The notes under the pieces were generated by a model. That model worked only from the letters and a program-made list of their open reading frames with translations, was not told where the DNA came from and did not search any database. This document shows positions 1 through 9,347 of a stretch of DNA of 64,000 nucleotides, piece after piece (the stretch's first letter is position 1; each line of letters opens with the position of its first letter). This DNA comes from Acidobacteriota bacterium (GTDB taxonomy: Bacteria; Acidobacteriota; Vicinamibacteria; Vicinamibacterales; Vicinamibacteraceae), in NCBI GenBank assembly GCA_020845575.1, contig JADLFL010000013.1, positions 35,008 to 99,007 of the forward strand. Reading direction: 5' to 3'. The position numbers and the translations under genes were made by a program.

Positions 1-574
1 CCGCGGAGAGTGCCAGCTCGACGTCCTGATCCGTGTCCAGCGAGAGGTCGTTGACGAGCATCAGGGGTGTGACGGCCTCGGCCGAGGCACGCGGCGCCTG
101 CATGCCAGGCGCCAGGGGCAACGGTTCCAAATCCGTGCCCGACAACGCCATCATCGTCACCATCGCGCGGAGGGAGTCGGCGCGCTCGGCGGCCGGCGCA
201 AAAAGCACCAGGCTGGCCGCGAGGCCCGCGCAGACGACCATCGCGGCCGTCGCGCACAGTCCGGCCCACACAAGGTGCATGTCGTCGAAGGCCGCGCGCA
301 CGCGCACGGGCCACGACTGCTCCTGTTCGGCGAGTACGCGGCTCACCACGGCACTCGCCACGTTCCGGCGCGCTGGCTCGTCGCCCATGGCGGCAGACAT
401 CACCGAGGCTCGATGACGCAGCAGACCACCAAGGTCTTGCAACTCCTCGAAGGCTTCGCGACATGCGCGGCAGGCCCGCAGGTGCTGCGTGACGTCGAGG
501 TGCTCGCTGATCGACAGCTCTCCGTCGCGAAACGCCGAGAGCCGTGCCGCGGTGATGTGGCCAGTGGCGGTCAC
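1..574 (-). CDS. anti-sigma factor with zinc-finger (ZAS) motif, partial
   Basis: Seen: from a GTG at 574 the frame stays open to the window edge (about 190 residues, C-terminus missing). Near residue 33 is HLRACRACREAF, the H-x3-C-x2-C signature of zinc-binding anti-sigma domains, and around residues 105-128 a single hydrophobic segment (LVWAGLCATAAMVVCAGLA) predicts a membrane anchor. The GTG overlaps the stop of the ECF sigma gene as GTGA, so the pair is translationally coupled. Family knowledge: such proteins hold their ECF sigma factor at the membrane or in the cytoplasm until a signal releases it. Inference: it is the cognate anti-sigma of the 571-1182 sigma factor. The C-terminal part after the membrane segment would be periplasmic; its signal cannot be told. 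Confidence 0.85.
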   Translation of the reverse strand, partial: MTATGHITAARLSAFRDGELSISEHLDVTQHLRACRACREAFEELQDLGGLLRHRASVMSAAMGDEPARRNVASAVVSRVLAEQEQSWPVRVRAAFDDMHLVWAGLCATAAMVVCAGLAASLVLFAPAAERADSLRAMVTMMALSGTDLEPLPLAPGMQAPRASAEAVTPLMLVNDLSLDTDQDVELALSA

Positions 575-1182
575 GGCTGCAACTCCGCGCGCAGCAACTG
601 ACGCGCCCGCGCCAGTCGCGACTTCACCGTGCCGACGGCGACGTCGAGCGAGAACGCGATCTCGTCGTAGCTGAGGCCGTCGATCTCCCGCAGGATGAGG
701 GCCGTGCGCTGATCGAACGGCAGTTCGCGCAGCCCCCGCCACACCCTGTCGGCCTGTTCCTTCTGCCGGAGCAGCTTCTCGGGGCCGCAATCATCGCCGG
801 GTGATGGCAGCTCGCCGTGTTCGGTCACATGGGCGTCGAGAGAGACCTGCGCGGATCTGTAGCGACGACGCCACCAGCGCTGCCTGTTACGCGCCTGATT
901 GACGACGATGCGGTAGATCCAGGTGCGCAGGGCGGATTGTCCACGGAAGCGATCGAGCATCCGGAAGACCGTGAGGAACACGTCCTGCGACAGATCCAGC
1001 GCCTCCTCCTTGTCGCCAAGGAGATGGAACGCCAGTTGGTAGACCATGCGCTGGTGAGTCTCGACAAGCTCCGTGCAGGCCAGCTCGTCGCCCGACAGGC
1101 AGCGCGACACCAGTGCTGCTTCGCCGTCTCCAAGCCCCGCCCAATCGAGCGTGACGGGCTTCATCGAGAGTTCTCCCGCCAT
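571..1182 (-). CDS. ECF-type RNA polymerase sigma factor (RpoE-like)
   Basis: 203 residues. Region 2 is seen in ETHQRMVYQLAFHLLGDKEEALDLSQDVFL followed by the region 2.4-like TWIYRIVVNQARNRQR, and region 4 in LRELPFDQRTALILREIDGLSYDEIA with the HTH GTVKSRLARAR. Length and two-region layout are typical of ECF sigmas. The frame is open further upstream, but ATG 1182 is chosen because AGGAGGTG lies 8 nt before it; a second ATG at 1164 has no such site. The anti-sigma gene follows with a GTGA overlap. A sigma-E-like promoter at 1217-1244 suggests the gene transcribes itself. Downstream regulon is not visible in the window. Confidence 0.93.
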   Translation of the reverse strand: MAGELSMKPVTLDWAGLGDGEAALVSRCLSGDELACTELVETHQRMVYQLAFHLLGDKEEALDLSQDVFLTVFRMLDRFRGQSALRTWIYRIVVNQARNRQRWWRRRYRSAQVSLDAHVTEHGELPSPGDDCGPEKLLRQKEQADRVWRGLRELPFDQRTALILREIDGLSYDEIAFSLDVAVGTVKSRLARARQLLRAELQP

Positions 1183-1216
1183 CCGGCAGTCACCTCCTGA
1201 GCGTACCGATGTCTGG

Positions 1217-1244
1217 TTGGACACCGCAAGGGCGTAAATGTTCC
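1217..1244 (-). promoter_or_regulatory. putative ECF-type promoter of the sigma/anti-sigma pair
   Basis: On the minus strand GGAAC (1244-1240) is followed after 17 nt by GTCCAA (1222-1217), matching the sigma-E style GGAAC / GTC pattern. It sits between the end of the upstream permease gene and the ribosome-binding site at 1191-1198, giving a leader of about 28 nt. Autoregulation is inferred from the consensus only. Confidence 0.5.
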
Positions 1245-1255
1245 CTGCAGGGTGA

Positions 1256-2053
1256 CTATCTGGCGCGGTGCGGGTCTGTCCCGTCGCGCAAGCCGTCGCC
1301 GAGGACGTTGAACCCCAGCACGAGGCAGGCAATCGCCAGCCCCGGGACGATGGTGAGATGCGGCGCATCGAGCAGGTGGCTCCGGCCGGCGTCGAGCATC
1401 GCCCCCCAACTCGGCGTCGGCGGCTGGACTCCAAGACCGAGGAAGCTCAGGGAGGCCTCCGCCACAATCGCGCCCGCCATGCCGAGCGTGGCCTGCACGA
1501 GCACAGCCGGGTACGCCGACGGCAAGACATGCCGCAGGAGGATCCTCGGCGCCGACGCTCCGAGACTGCGCGCCGCCTGGACGTACTCGAACTCGCGCGC
1601 CTTGAGGACCTGTCCGCGCACCAGTCGCGCGTATCCCACCCAGCCGATGGCCGTCAGCGCGATCACCACGTTCCGCAGGTTCGGACCGAGTGCGGCCACG
1701 AGCGCAATCGCGAGAAGGATGCCCGGGAACGCCATGAGGACGTCGATGACGCGGCCCACGAGCGTGTCCAGCCACCCGCCGGCGTAGCCAGCCGCGCCTC
1801 CCACGAGCACGCCGACGATGGCCGATACGGTGACGACCGTGACACCCACCAGCAGCGACACGCGCGCGCCGGCGAGCAGGCGCGACAGGATGTCGCGTCC
1901 GAGTTCGTCGAGCCCCAGCGGATGCGCCCATGTGGGACCGGCGAGTCTCAGCGTGAGCTCCTGCGTGCGCGGATCGGCTGACACGAGCCACGGGCCGGCG
2001 AGGGCCGCCACCGCGATCGCCACCACGAGCGCCAACCCGATCCGCAAGTTCAT
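1256..2053 (-). CDS. ABC transporter permease, DppC/OppC type
   Basis: 265 residues. N-terminal membrane segment (residues 4-24), then the periplasmic LGLDELGRDILSRLLAGAR motif typical of DppC/OppC, then four to five further membrane helices. The EAA-type loop is seen at about residues 155-180 (RSLGASAPRILLRHVLPSA), which contacts the ATPase. Family role: one half of the membrane channel of a peptide or nickel importer. Start ATG 2053 overlaps the stop of the DppB-like gene as ATGA. No substrate-binding protein or ATPase gene is adjacent, so the substrate cannot be stated; the other subunits must be encoded elsewhere. Confidence 0.9.
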   Translation of the reverse strand: MNLRIGLALVVAIAVAALAGPWLVSADPRTQELTLRLAGPTWAHPLGLDELGRDILSRLLAGARVSLLVGVTVVTVSAIVGVLVGGAAGYAGGWLDTLVGRVIDVLMAFPGILLAIALVAALGPNLRNVVIALTAIGWVGYARLVRGQVLKAREFEYVQAARSLGASAPRILLRHVLPSAYPAVLVQATLGMAGAIVAEASLSFLGLGVQPPTPSWGAMLDAGRSHLLDAPHLTIVPGLAIACLVLGFNVLGDGLRDGTDPHRAR

Positions 2054-3009
2054 TCGTACCGAATCCGGGGATCGGCGAATCCGTACGCGAGGTCGGTCAG
2101 CAGGTTGACCGCGACGTACGTGACGGCGATGAGCAGAATGCAGCCTTGCACCATCGGGTAGTCACGGAACTGGATCGACTGGATGAGGAGCCGGCCGAGC
2201 CCGGGCCACGCAAAGATCGTCTCGGTGACGATCGTCCCCGTGAGCACCGCGCCGAACTGCAGGCCGACGATCGTGATGATGGGGATCAGCCCGTTGCGCA
2301 GCGCATGACGCAGCACGGTGCGTGACGCGGACAGACCCCGCGCACGCGCGGCGCGCACGTACAACTCGCGGAGTTCCTCCACCAGCGATGCGCGCGTCAT
2401 CCGCGCCAGGAACGCCGCCAGCGCGAGCCCCAGCGTAAGTGCCGGTAACACGAGATACGCCGGCGGCACGCGCGGAACAGACGCGATCAGCATCTCCGAC
2501 GAGGGGCCACGTCCAGAAATGGGCAACCAGCCCAGATGCACGCCGAACAGCAATGCGAGCAAGGGGCCGAGCCAGAAATTCGGCATCGACACTCCGACGA
2601 GAGCCAGTGTCATCGCCAGGGTGTCCACCCACGTGTTCGCTCGCACGGCGGCGAGGATGCCGAGCGGAAGAGCCACGGCGATCGCGACGACCATGGCCGT
2701 GACGGCCAGCAATGCCGTCGCGCCCAGCTTCTCGGCCAGTTCGGTCGTCACGGGACGCCCGGTCCGCAGCGACTGCCCCAGTTGCCCACCAATCGCGTCG
2801 CGGAGGAACCGCGCGTACTGCGTCGGCAGCGGATCGTCGAGCCCCAACTTCGCGCGCAACGCGGCCACGTCGGCCGGCGTGGCCGCCTCGCCCAACATCG
2901 ACACCGCGGGGTCCCCGGGCACCATGTGGATCAGCGCGAAGACCAGCGTCGCCACGCCGAGCAGGACCGGCACGGTCAACACGAGCCGACGGAGCAGGAA
3001 GCGCAGCAT
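2050..3009 (-). CDS. ABC transporter permease, DppB/OppB type
   Basis: 319 residues. The N-terminus MLRFLLRRLVLTVPVLLGV and the following LIHMVPGDPAVSMLG are hallmark DppB/OppB sequences; the EAA-like loop RARGLSASRTVLRHALRNG is at roughly residues 220-238, and six membrane helices are apparent. ATG 3009 was preferred over the upstream in-frame ATG at 3051 because the latter lies inside the preceding regulator gene and adds a non-membrane leader. It begins 10 nt after the regulator's stop and ends in an ATGA overlap with the DppC-like gene, so the three genes probably form one transcript. It forms a heteromeric pore with the DppC-like protein. Confidence 0.9.
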   Translation of the reverse strand: MLRFLLRRLVLTVPVLLGVATLVFALIHMVPGDPAVSMLGEAATPADVAALRAKLGLDDPLPTQYARFLRDAIGGQLGQSLRTGRPVTTELAEKLGATALLAVTAMVVAIAVALPLGILAAVRANTWVDTLAMTLALVGVSMPNFWLGPLLALLFGVHLGWLPISGRGPSSEMLIASVPRVPPAYLVLPALTLGLALAAFLARMTRASLVEELRELYVRAARARGLSASRTVLRHALRNGLIPIITIVGLQFGAVLTGTIVTETIFAWPGLGRLLIQSIQFRDYPMVQGCILLIAVTYVAVNLLTDLAYGFADPRIRYE

Positions 3010-3019
3010 GAATCGGCCG

Positions 3020-5197
3020 CTATGGTAGTCGAGAGTCGGCATCTTCCTCATCGAGACCGAGCCGCCGTACGAGCTTGCTCAGTCCCTGACGCGTCAGTCC
3101 CAGGTCCCGGGCGGCCAGGGACGGCCGTCCGCCCGCGCGTGTCAGCGCTTCGCGGACGTACGTCGCTTCGAACTCCCGTCGCGCCGCCTCCAGCCCCGAG
3201 CGGCACAGGTAATTCGTGGTCTCGGTGCGTCGGGCGTCAGGGGGCAGATCGTCGACGGTGACGCGCCCGCGCGGCGGCACGCGGACAGCCAGCGCCGCCA
3301 GCGTGTTCTGCAGTTGCCTGACATTGCCGGGCCAGTCCTGTCGCGAGAGTGCGTCGAGCACGCGTGCCTCGAGTCGCGCACGACTCCCGACGCGTGCCGT
3401 GCAGTCATGCCACAGATGACGGGCCAGTTCGGGGATGTCCTCGCGGCGTTCGCGCAACGCCGGCATGCGCACGCGCACGACGTCGAGCCTGTAGAACAAG
3501 TCGGCCCTGAACGTCCCCCGCCGCACGGCGTCTTCGAGCGACACGTTGGTCGCGGCGATCACGCGGACGTCGACCCGGCGTGACTGGTTCTCGCCCACGC
3601 GACGCACTTCCCCGTCCTGCAGTACGCGCAACAGCTTCGCCTGGGCTCGCGCACCGAGTTCGCCGACCTCGTCGAGGAAGAGCGTCCCGCCATCGGCGTC
3701 ATCGAACAGGCCGACACGATCGGCGGCGGCACCGGTGAACGCACCGCGCACGTGGCCGAACAACTCGGACTCGATCAGTTCGTCTGGCAACGCCGCGCAG
3801 TTGATCGCCGCGCACCGGCGATGCCGACGCGGTCCGAGCCCGTGAATCGCGCGCGCCGCCAGTTCCTTGCCGCACCCGCTCTCACCTCGAATCAACACGG
3901 GAAATGGTGCGCGCGCCGCCAGTGCGATCTGCGCGCGTACGTCCTGCATCGTCGCGCTGCTGCCGACCAGCGTCTGCTCCAGGCCAGGCGCGGCCGCGCG
4001 CGGCGGCGGCGGCAGCGCACACACGCGCGGCGCCACCAGTCTGGCAAACACCGTCAGCAGTGGCTGGTGATCGAGTCCCGCCTCACGCGACGCCCACGTC
4101 CCACCGACATGCACCGTCGTTCCGTCACTCGACTCGTGACGGCCCACCGCGAACCATCCGTCGGCGGCCACCAGCGAGTCGACGCCGTCGAGGACGGCGA
4201 GTCGCGACCAGGCCTCGACGGCGGCGGTGTCTCCGTCGCGTGCCACGGCGCGAACGGCGCCGCCCGTCCGCACGAGGATCCCGGCGGCGCGTGCCCGCGT
4301 GTGCCTGCGCACCGCCCGGCACGCGATCGACAGAGCGTCCTCATCCCGGCGCGCATCGTCCACCTGCGCGCTGACATCCAGCAGTTCCAGGTGCGTCATG
4401 AGAGCACGATCTCCTGCGGGGGCGGCGACCCATGAGAACGCTGGGCACGCCGGAGCCTCCGACGAGGCGCGCCACGCTCGGCCAACGAGACGCGCATGTG
4501 CTGCGTGGTGAAGAACCCGCCGCGGCGGCGGGCAGGGAGTGCGCGCGTGCAACGACGCCGCGGGCCACGACGCCGATGACGGCGACTGGCGCGCGATCGC
4601 GGCGACCCGTCCCCCGGCGACCGTCCACGCGATCAACACATCGCGGGCGCGACAAGCGTCGTCAGCCGGGACCGCCACGAACACGGGCGGGCACCGTGCC
4701 GGATGCGCGGCGCCTGGCGTGTGCTGCAGCACGACGAGCATCGGCAGCACGACGGGCGTCAATCCCGCGCGCATCGCCATGCACGCAAGACGGTACCAGT
4801 CCTCCACGTCGTATATGGTCGTCACGCCTATGCGATGGGTCGTCCAGTCCGCCGGCCGGGCGATGGGAGCCTCGTGCCGGCCACTGGGCGCGGCCGGCGG
4901 CACCGGGCCCGTGGCAATCGCGGCGCGTGCGACCCAGCGCCCCATGACATCGCGCGTGAGCCAGCTGTCGAGACACACGTCTGATGGCGGGATGCGCCGC
5001 CCCCCCACGCGTTGCGACGGCCGCCATGCCTGGACGGCGTCGTGCGGCACGATCGTCGTGACCAGGCGGACGCGCCATCCGGTGGCGAGGTCGAACAGTC
5101 CCTCGGACGTTTCCAGCAGCCGTCCGACGCGCAGACCGGAGGCCACGACAGGCACTCGCGACATGCCACGGTCCAGAGCAAGGGGCTCGCCAGCGCG
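3020..5197 (-). CDS. sigma-54-dependent Fis-family transcriptional activator
   Basis: 725 residues from ATG 5197 (alternatives 5260 and 5164; 5197 leaves room for the divergent aroC promoter). The AAA+ domain starts near residue 410: Walker A GESGCGKE (about 438-445), sigma-54 contacting loop GAFTGA (about 485), Walker [12 protein letters not shown], arginine-finger region [21 protein letters not shown] Fis-type HTH ends the protein ([19 protein letters not shown]). The first 400 residues match no sensor I recognise; residues about 270-395 look GAF-like. No phosphoacceptor receiver domain is present. It lies directly upstream of the two permease genes, so control of peptide transport is plausible but inferred. 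Confidence 0.88.
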   Translation of the reverse strand, partial: RAGEPLALDRGMSRVPVVASGLRVGRLLETSEGLFDLATGWRVRLVTTIVPHDAVQAWRPSQRVGGRRIPPSDVCLDSWLTRDVMGRWVARAAIATGPVPPAAPSGRHEAPIARPADWTTHRIGVTTIYDVEDWYRLACMAMRAGLTPVVLPMLVVLQHTPGAAHPARCPPVFVAVPADDACRARDVLIAWTVAGGRVAAIARQSPSSASWPAASLHARTPCPPPRRVLHHAAHARLVGRAWRASSEAPACPAFSWVAAPAGDRALMTHLELLDVSAQVDDARRDEDALSIACRAVRRHTRARAAGILVRTGGAVRAVARDGDTAAVEAWSRLAVLDGVDSLVAADGWFAVGRHESSDGTTVHVGGTWASREAGLDHQPLLTVFARLVAPRVCALPPPPRAAAPGLEQTLVGSSATMQDVRAQIALAARAPFPVLIRGESGCGKELAARAIHGLGPRRHRRCAAINCAALPDELIESELFGHVRGAFTGAAADRVGLFDDADGGTLFLDEVGELGARAQAKLLRVLQDGEVRRVGENQSRRVDVRVIAATNVSLEDAVRRGTFRADLFYRLDVVRVRMPALRERREDIPELARHLWHDCTARVGSRARLEARVLDALSRQDWPGNVRQLQNTLAALAVRVPPRGRVTVDDLPPDARRTETTNYLCRSGLEAARREFEATYVREALTRAGGRPSLAARDLGLTRQGLSKLVRRLGLDEEDADSRLP

Positions 5198-5287
5198 CAT
5201 GACGCGCAATAGCGGCGGAAATGCGCGATTCGGTGGCAGGACGCTGCGGAATCTGCACACCCCGGACCCTCGTAACGCAGCAGGAAG

Positions 5288-5293
5288 TAGAAT
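5288..5293 (+). promoter_or_regulatory. -10-like hexamer just upstream of aroC
   Basis: TAGAAT ends 8 nt before the aroC ATG and no Shine-Dalgarno sequence lies between them. Transcription would start at or next to the start codon, suggesting a leaderless or near-leaderless mRNA. No convincing -35 box. Confidence 0.35.
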
Positions 5294-5301
5294 CGTCGCC
5301 G

Positions 5302-6519
5302 ATGCTGCGCTTCCTCACGGCAGGTGAATCACACGGACAGGCCCTCCTGGCAACGGTCGACGGACTGCCAGCGGGCCTGCCGATCGATCAGGACCTGCTC
5401 GCACACGACCTGCGGCGCCGACAACTGGGCTATGGCCGCGGCAGGCGCATGCAGATCGAGACCGACACGGCGGAGATCCTTAGCGGCATCCGCAAGGGTG
5501 TCACGCTCGGCAGCCCTGTCGCGATGCTCATCCGCAATCGCGACTGGAAGAACTGGCAGCAGACGATGCACGTCGGTGCGGACGCGCCGGCTGACGCCAC
5601 GGGTGCGCGTCGCGCCCCGGTAACGCGGCCACGTCCCGGGCACGCCGATCTGGCAGGGGCGCTGAAGTACGACCGCGCGGACATGCGCGACATCCTCGAG
5701 CGCGCCAGTGCCCGCGAGACCGCTGCGCGCGTGGCCGTCGGCGCGCTCGCACGTCAGTTGCTCGCCGCGCTCGACATCCAGGTGGTGAGCCATGTCTTCA
5801 CGCTCGGTCCGGTGACAGCCGGCGATCCGCTGGCGTACACGTTCGAGCAGGTGGCAGCGATCGACGACGAGGCGCCGCTCCATTGCGTGGACGAAACCCT
5901 GCAGCAGCACATGATCGAGGCGATCGACGCGGCGCGCGCGGCGGGAGACACGCTCGGCGGCGCGTTCGAAGTGATCGTGCGCGGCCTCCCGGCAGGACTG
6001 GGATCGCACGTGCAGTGGGACCGCAAACTCGACGGCCGCCTCGCGCAGGCCGTGATGTCCATCCCCGCGATCAAGGCGGTGGGACTCGGCAAGGGCGTGG
6101 GCGTCGCCACGGTCCCGGGATCGCAGGTTCACGACGAGATCCTGTTGCCGACAGACGATGCGCCCCGCGCGCTTGGCGTGGTGCGTCCGACCAACCGCGC
6201 CGGCGGGCTCGAAGGCGGCGTGACCAACGGGGAGGACCTGCGCGTCAGCGGCTACATGAAGCCGATTTCCACGCTGATGAAGCCGCTGCGCTCGGTAGAC
6301 CTGCAGACGATGCAGGAGTCGCCCGCGGCGATCGAACGCAGTGACGTGTGTGCCGTGCCCGCAGCGGCCGTCGTCGGTGAGGCGATGGTGGCGTTCGTGC
6401 TCGCTGACGCCATCCTCGAACGCTTCGGCGGCGACACGCTTGACGACATCCGCGCCGCGGTGGCCCACGCACAGGCGCGCGTGACCCGCCGCTTCCGGTC
6501 GGCGGCTGCCGACGCCTGA
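5302..6519 (+). CDS. aroC: chorismate synthase
   Basis: 405 residues, slightly longer than the usual 350-390. Converts 5-enolpyruvylshikimate-3-phosphate to chorismate using reduced FMN, the last shikimate step. Signatures seen: GESHG at residues 8-12, YGRGRRM near 44, the RASARETAARVAVGA stretch near 134 and NRAGGLEGGVTNGEDL near 300, all phosphate/FMN-binding regions. ATG 5302 is chosen since it puts MLRFLTAGESHG in the family's normal N-terminal position; the frame is open upstream without a ribosome-binding site. Divergent from the sigma-54 activator, 6 nt before def. Confidence 0.97.
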   Translation: MLRFLTAGESHGQALLATVDGLPAGLPIDQDLLAHDLRRRQLGYGRGRRMQIETDTAEILSGIRKGVTLGSPVAMLIRNRDWKNWQQTMHVGADAPADATGARRAPVTRPRPGHADLAGALKYDRADMRDILERASARETAARVAVGALARQLLAALDIQVVSHVFTLGPVTAGDPLAYTFEQVAAIDDEAPLHCVDETLQQHMIEAIDAARAAGDTLGGAFEVIVRGLPAGLGSHVQWDRKLDGRLAQAVMSIPAIKAVGLGKGVGVATVPGSQVHDEILLPTDDAPRALGVVRPTNRAGGLEGGVTNGEDLRVSGYMKPISTLMKPLRSVDLQTMQESPAAIERSDVCAVPAAAVVGEAMVAFVLADAILERFGGDTLDDIRAAVAHAQARVTRRFRSAAADA

Positions 6520-6525
6520 CGCGCG

Positions 6526-7035
6526 ATGCGCCGGCCAATCCTGCGCTACGGCGCGCCAGTACTCCAGCGGAAGGCGGCCCCCGTCGCCGCCCTCACGCCA
6601 GACATCGACTCGCTCATCGACGACATGCGCGAGACAATGCAGCACGCGTCGGGCGTGGGACTGGCGGCTCCGCAGGTCGGCGCATCCGTGCGCGTCTGCC
6701 TCGTCGATCTGTCGGGCGGCAGACGACCGGATCAGACGATGGTGCTCATCAATCCCGACGTCATCGAGCGCGGCGGCCTGCAGTTGAAGGAAGAAGGCTG
6801 CCTGAGCGTGCCCGGTGTCGAGGCGACGGTGCCGCGTCCGCTCCGTCTCACGGTGCGCGCGATGGATCGCGACGGCGACGTCAGAGAGATTCACGCCGAG
6901 GGCCTGCTGGCCCGCGTCATCCAGCATGAGGTCGACCATCTGAACGGGATCCTCTTTCTCGACAGGCTCCGTCCCGAATATCGGTGGGTGCTGACGCGCC
7001 GCATCGCGCGCCTGAGGAACGCCGGGAAATGGTGA
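6526..7035 (+). CDS. def: peptide deformylase
   Basis: 169 residues, normal length. Removes the N-formyl group from nascent proteins. All three metal-site motifs are visible: GVGLAAPQVG (residues about 43-52), EEGCLSVPG (about 87-95, Cys ligand) and HEVDHLNG (about 131-138, two His ligands plus catalytic Glu). It starts 6 nt after aroC and is followed 12 nt later by fmt, the transformylase that adds the group it removes, the classic pairing. Confidence 0.97.
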   Translation: MRRPILRYGAPVLQRKAAPVAALTPDIDSLIDDMRETMQHASGVGLAAPQVGASVRVCLVDLSGGRRPDQTMVLINPDVIERGGLQLKEEGCLSVPGVEATVPRPLRLTVRAMDRDGDVREIHAEGLLARVIQHEVDHLNGILFLDRLRPEYRWVLTRRIARLRNAGKW

Positions 7036-7047
7036 GGACGTCCTGAC

Positions 7048-8004
7048 ATGACGCGCTTGCGCATCGCGGTCTTCGGCACGCCGGCGTTCGCCGTGCCGAC
7101 GCTCGACGCCCTGTTGGCCTCCGAGCACGACGTCGTCGGCGTCGTGACCCAGCCCGATCGTCCGCGCGGGCGAGGACAGCAGGTCAGCGAGTCGCCGGTG
7201 AAGGAGCGGGCGCGACTGGCGGGCGTGCCGGTGCTGCAGCCAACGCGCCTTGGCGACGAGGCGTTCCTCGCGGCGTTTCGCGAATGGCGTGCCGATCTCG
7301 GCGTGGTGGCCGCGTACGGTCGCCTGCTGCCGCAGGCCCTGCTCGACATCCCTCCGCGCGGTCTCATCAACGTCCACGCGTCGCTGCTGCCCGCCTGGCG
7401 CGGTGCCTCGCCGATTCAGCGAGCCGTGCTCGACGGCGATCGCGTGGCCGGCGTGACGATCATGCGTGTCGTGCTGGCGCTCGACGCCGGTGCGATGCTG
7501 GGGCGCGTCGAACTGCCGATCGCCCCCGACGACACGGCCGGGACGCTCGAAACCCGCCTGGCGGTGGCCGGCGCGCATCTGCTGCGTGACGTGGTCGACA
7601 GGATGGGTCAGGGTGAGACGGTCGCCGAGGAACCGCAGGACGATTCGAAGGCGACGCTCGCCCCGAAGATCGAAAAGCAGGATGGACTCATCAACTGGAC
7701 GCGACCCGCGGCCGAACTGGACCGCCACGTCCGCGGCATGCAGCCGTGGCCGGGCGCGTTCACGTTCGTCGACGGTCAGCGCGTGGTGATCCGCGAAGCC
7801 ACCGTCGACGCGCGTGCCGCTGGCGCCGCGGGCCCGGGCGACCTCATCGATCGCGACGGCGACGCCGCGGTGTTCGCGTGCGGCGACGGCACGGCACTGC
7901 GCGTGCGCCAGGTGCAGCCCGCGGGGAAACGCGTGATGACCGCGCGTGAGTGGCTGCAGGGCCGGCGCAGCCCGCTGCCGATCGTGGCCGGCCCGCACGC
8001 ATGA
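7048..8004 (+). CDS. fmt: methionyl-tRNA formyltransferase
   Basis: 318 residues. Transfers formyl from 10-formyl-THF to Met-tRNAi. The N-terminal Rossmann-like domain starts with RIAVFGTPAFAVPTL; the catalytic/folate loop is INVHASLLPAWRGASPIQRA (residues about 108-127) and the C-terminal OB-like domain begins near KIEKQDGLINW. Its stop codon overlaps the rsmB ATG (ATGA). Confidence 0.97.
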   Translation: MTRLRIAVFGTPAFAVPTLDALLASEHDVVGVVTQPDRPRGRGQQVSESPVKERARLAGVPVLQPTRLGDEAFLAAFREWRADLGVVAAYGRLLPQALLDIPPRGLINVHASLLPAWRGASPIQRAVLDGDRVAGVTIMRVVLALDAGAMLGRVELPIAPDDTAGTLETRLAVAGAHLLRDVVDRMGQGETVAEEPQDDSKATLAPKIEKQDGLINWTRPAAELDRHVRGMQPWPGAFTFVDGQRVVIREATVDARAAGAAGPGDLIDRDGDAAVFACGDGTALRVRQVQPAGKRVMTAREWLQGRRSPLPIVAGPHA

Positions 8005-9347
8005 TCGCCCCCGCACGGCGAGCGGCCACCGACGTGCTCGTTGCCGTCGACGCCGGACGGCACGATCTGCCGACGGCACTGGCACAGGCACACGCCGGCC
8101 TCGCCGACGCGCGCGACAGGGCCCTGCTCACCGAACTCGCCACGGGCGTCCAACGCTGGCGCCTCGCGCTCGACTTCGCCATTCATGCACGCACCGGCAG
8201 GCAGCCCGCGGACCTCGATCCCGAGGTGCGCACCGCGCTTCGACTCGGTCTGTATCAGTTGTGGCACGCCACGCGAACGCCGGCGTCGGCGGTGGTCCAC
8301 GATGGCGTGGAGATCGTGAAGCGCGGTCCGCGCCGGAGTGCGTCGGGGATGGTGAACGCCGTCCTGCGACGCGTGGCACGCGAGGGCATGCCGCAACTCC
8401 CCGAGCCGCCACGCGTGCCTGTCGACGATCCGCGCTGGCGACCGCAGGCACTGGCGTACCTCGCCATCGCCCAATCTCATCCCGCGTGGCTCGTGGAACG
8501 GTGGCTCGACAGATTCGGGTACGACGCGACCGAGGCGTGGGTCCGCTACGACAACACGCCTGCTGACGTCACGGTCTGGCGCACCGACGGCGCCAACCAC
8601 GACGACGTCGAGGGCGAGCCGACGCGCTACGTCCCCGGCGGACTCACGCTGACGAGCGGACGCGATGCCATCGGCCTCCTGGCCACGGGCCGTGTCTACG
8701 CACAGGACGAGGCGTCGGCGGCTGTCGGCCTCGTCGCGGCCTGCGTGGCACGCGGGCGCGTGCTCGACGCGTGCGCCGCGCCAGGGGGCAAGACGCTTGC
8801 CATGGCGTCGCGGACAGGGGCCGACGTCAGATTCATCGCAAGCGACTTGCGCGCAAGACGCGTGACCCTTCTGGCACAGACTCTCGCCCGCGCACGGCAA
8901 CGCCGCGTGGCCGTGCTGCGGAGTGACGCAAGCCGCCTGCCCTTCGATGCGTCGCTCGATACCGTGCTGATCGATGCACCGTGCTCCGGGCTCGGTACCC
9001 TGCGCCGCGACCCCGACGTCCGCTGGCGGCGCACCGCCGCGGACCTGCCGGCGCTCGTCGCCGTGCAGCGCGCGCTCATCGAGGAGGGGCGTCGCGCGAT
9101 GCGTCCCGGAGGCACGCTCATCTACGCGACATGCTCGAGCGAGCCCGAAGAGAACGAGTCGCTCATCGCCGACGTCCTTCGCGCCCACCCCGACCTCGCG
9201 CGCGTGGACCTGCGACACGCCGGACTGCCGCCGACCATGACTCCCCTGCTCACCGCGGATGGTGCGCTGCGAACGTGGCCGCACGCCCACGGACTCGACG
9301 CCTTCCATGCCGTCGCGCTGCGCGTCGCGGGTAAGATCGACGACTGA
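8001..9347 (+). CDS. rsmB: 16S rRNA (cytosine-5)-methyltransferase, RsmB/Sun family
   Basis: 448 residues. N-terminal NusB-like RNA-binding domain (residues 1-140), then a SAM-dependent methyltransferase domain. Motif I is DACAAPGGKT, motif IV DAPCSGLGTLRRDPDVRW, and TCSSEPEENE carries the second conserved cysteine; the PC and TC cysteines are the catalytic pair of m5C RNA methylases. ATG 8001 overlaps the fmt stop (ATGA), preferred over an upstream in-frame ATG at 7950 inside fmt. The stop overlaps the next start as TGATG. Confidence 0.95.
   Translation: MIAPARRAATDVLVAVDAGRHDLPTALAQAHAGLADARDRALLTELATGVQRWRLALDFAIHARTGRQPADLDPEVRTALRLGLYQLWHATRTPASAVVHDGVEIVKRGPRRSASGMVNAVLRRVAREGMPQLPEPPRVPVDDPRWRPQALAYLAIAQSHPAWLVERWLDRFGYDATEAWVRYDNTPADVTVWRTDGANHDDVEGEPTRYVPGGLTLTSGRDAIGLLATGRVYAQDEASAAVGLVAACVARGRVLDACAAPGGKTLAMASRTGADVRFIASDLRARRVTLLAQTLARARQRRVAVLRSDASRLPFDASLDTVLIDAPCSGLGTLRRDPDVRWRRTAADLPALVAVQRALIEEGRRAMRPGGTLIYATCSSEPEENESLIADVLRAHPDLARVDLRHAGLPPTMTPLLTADGALRTWPHAHGLDAFHAVALRVAGKIDD

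Noticed and set aside
5329..8091. 920-codon open frame on the minus strand opposite aroC, def and fmt
   Set aside because: It lies wholly antisense to three well-identified genes; its His/Arg/Asp-rich composition is the mirror of high-GC codons with no domain.
7776..9308. 510-codon minus-strand frame opposite rsmB
   Set aside because: Antisense shadow of rsmB; no motif, no plausible ribosome-binding site.
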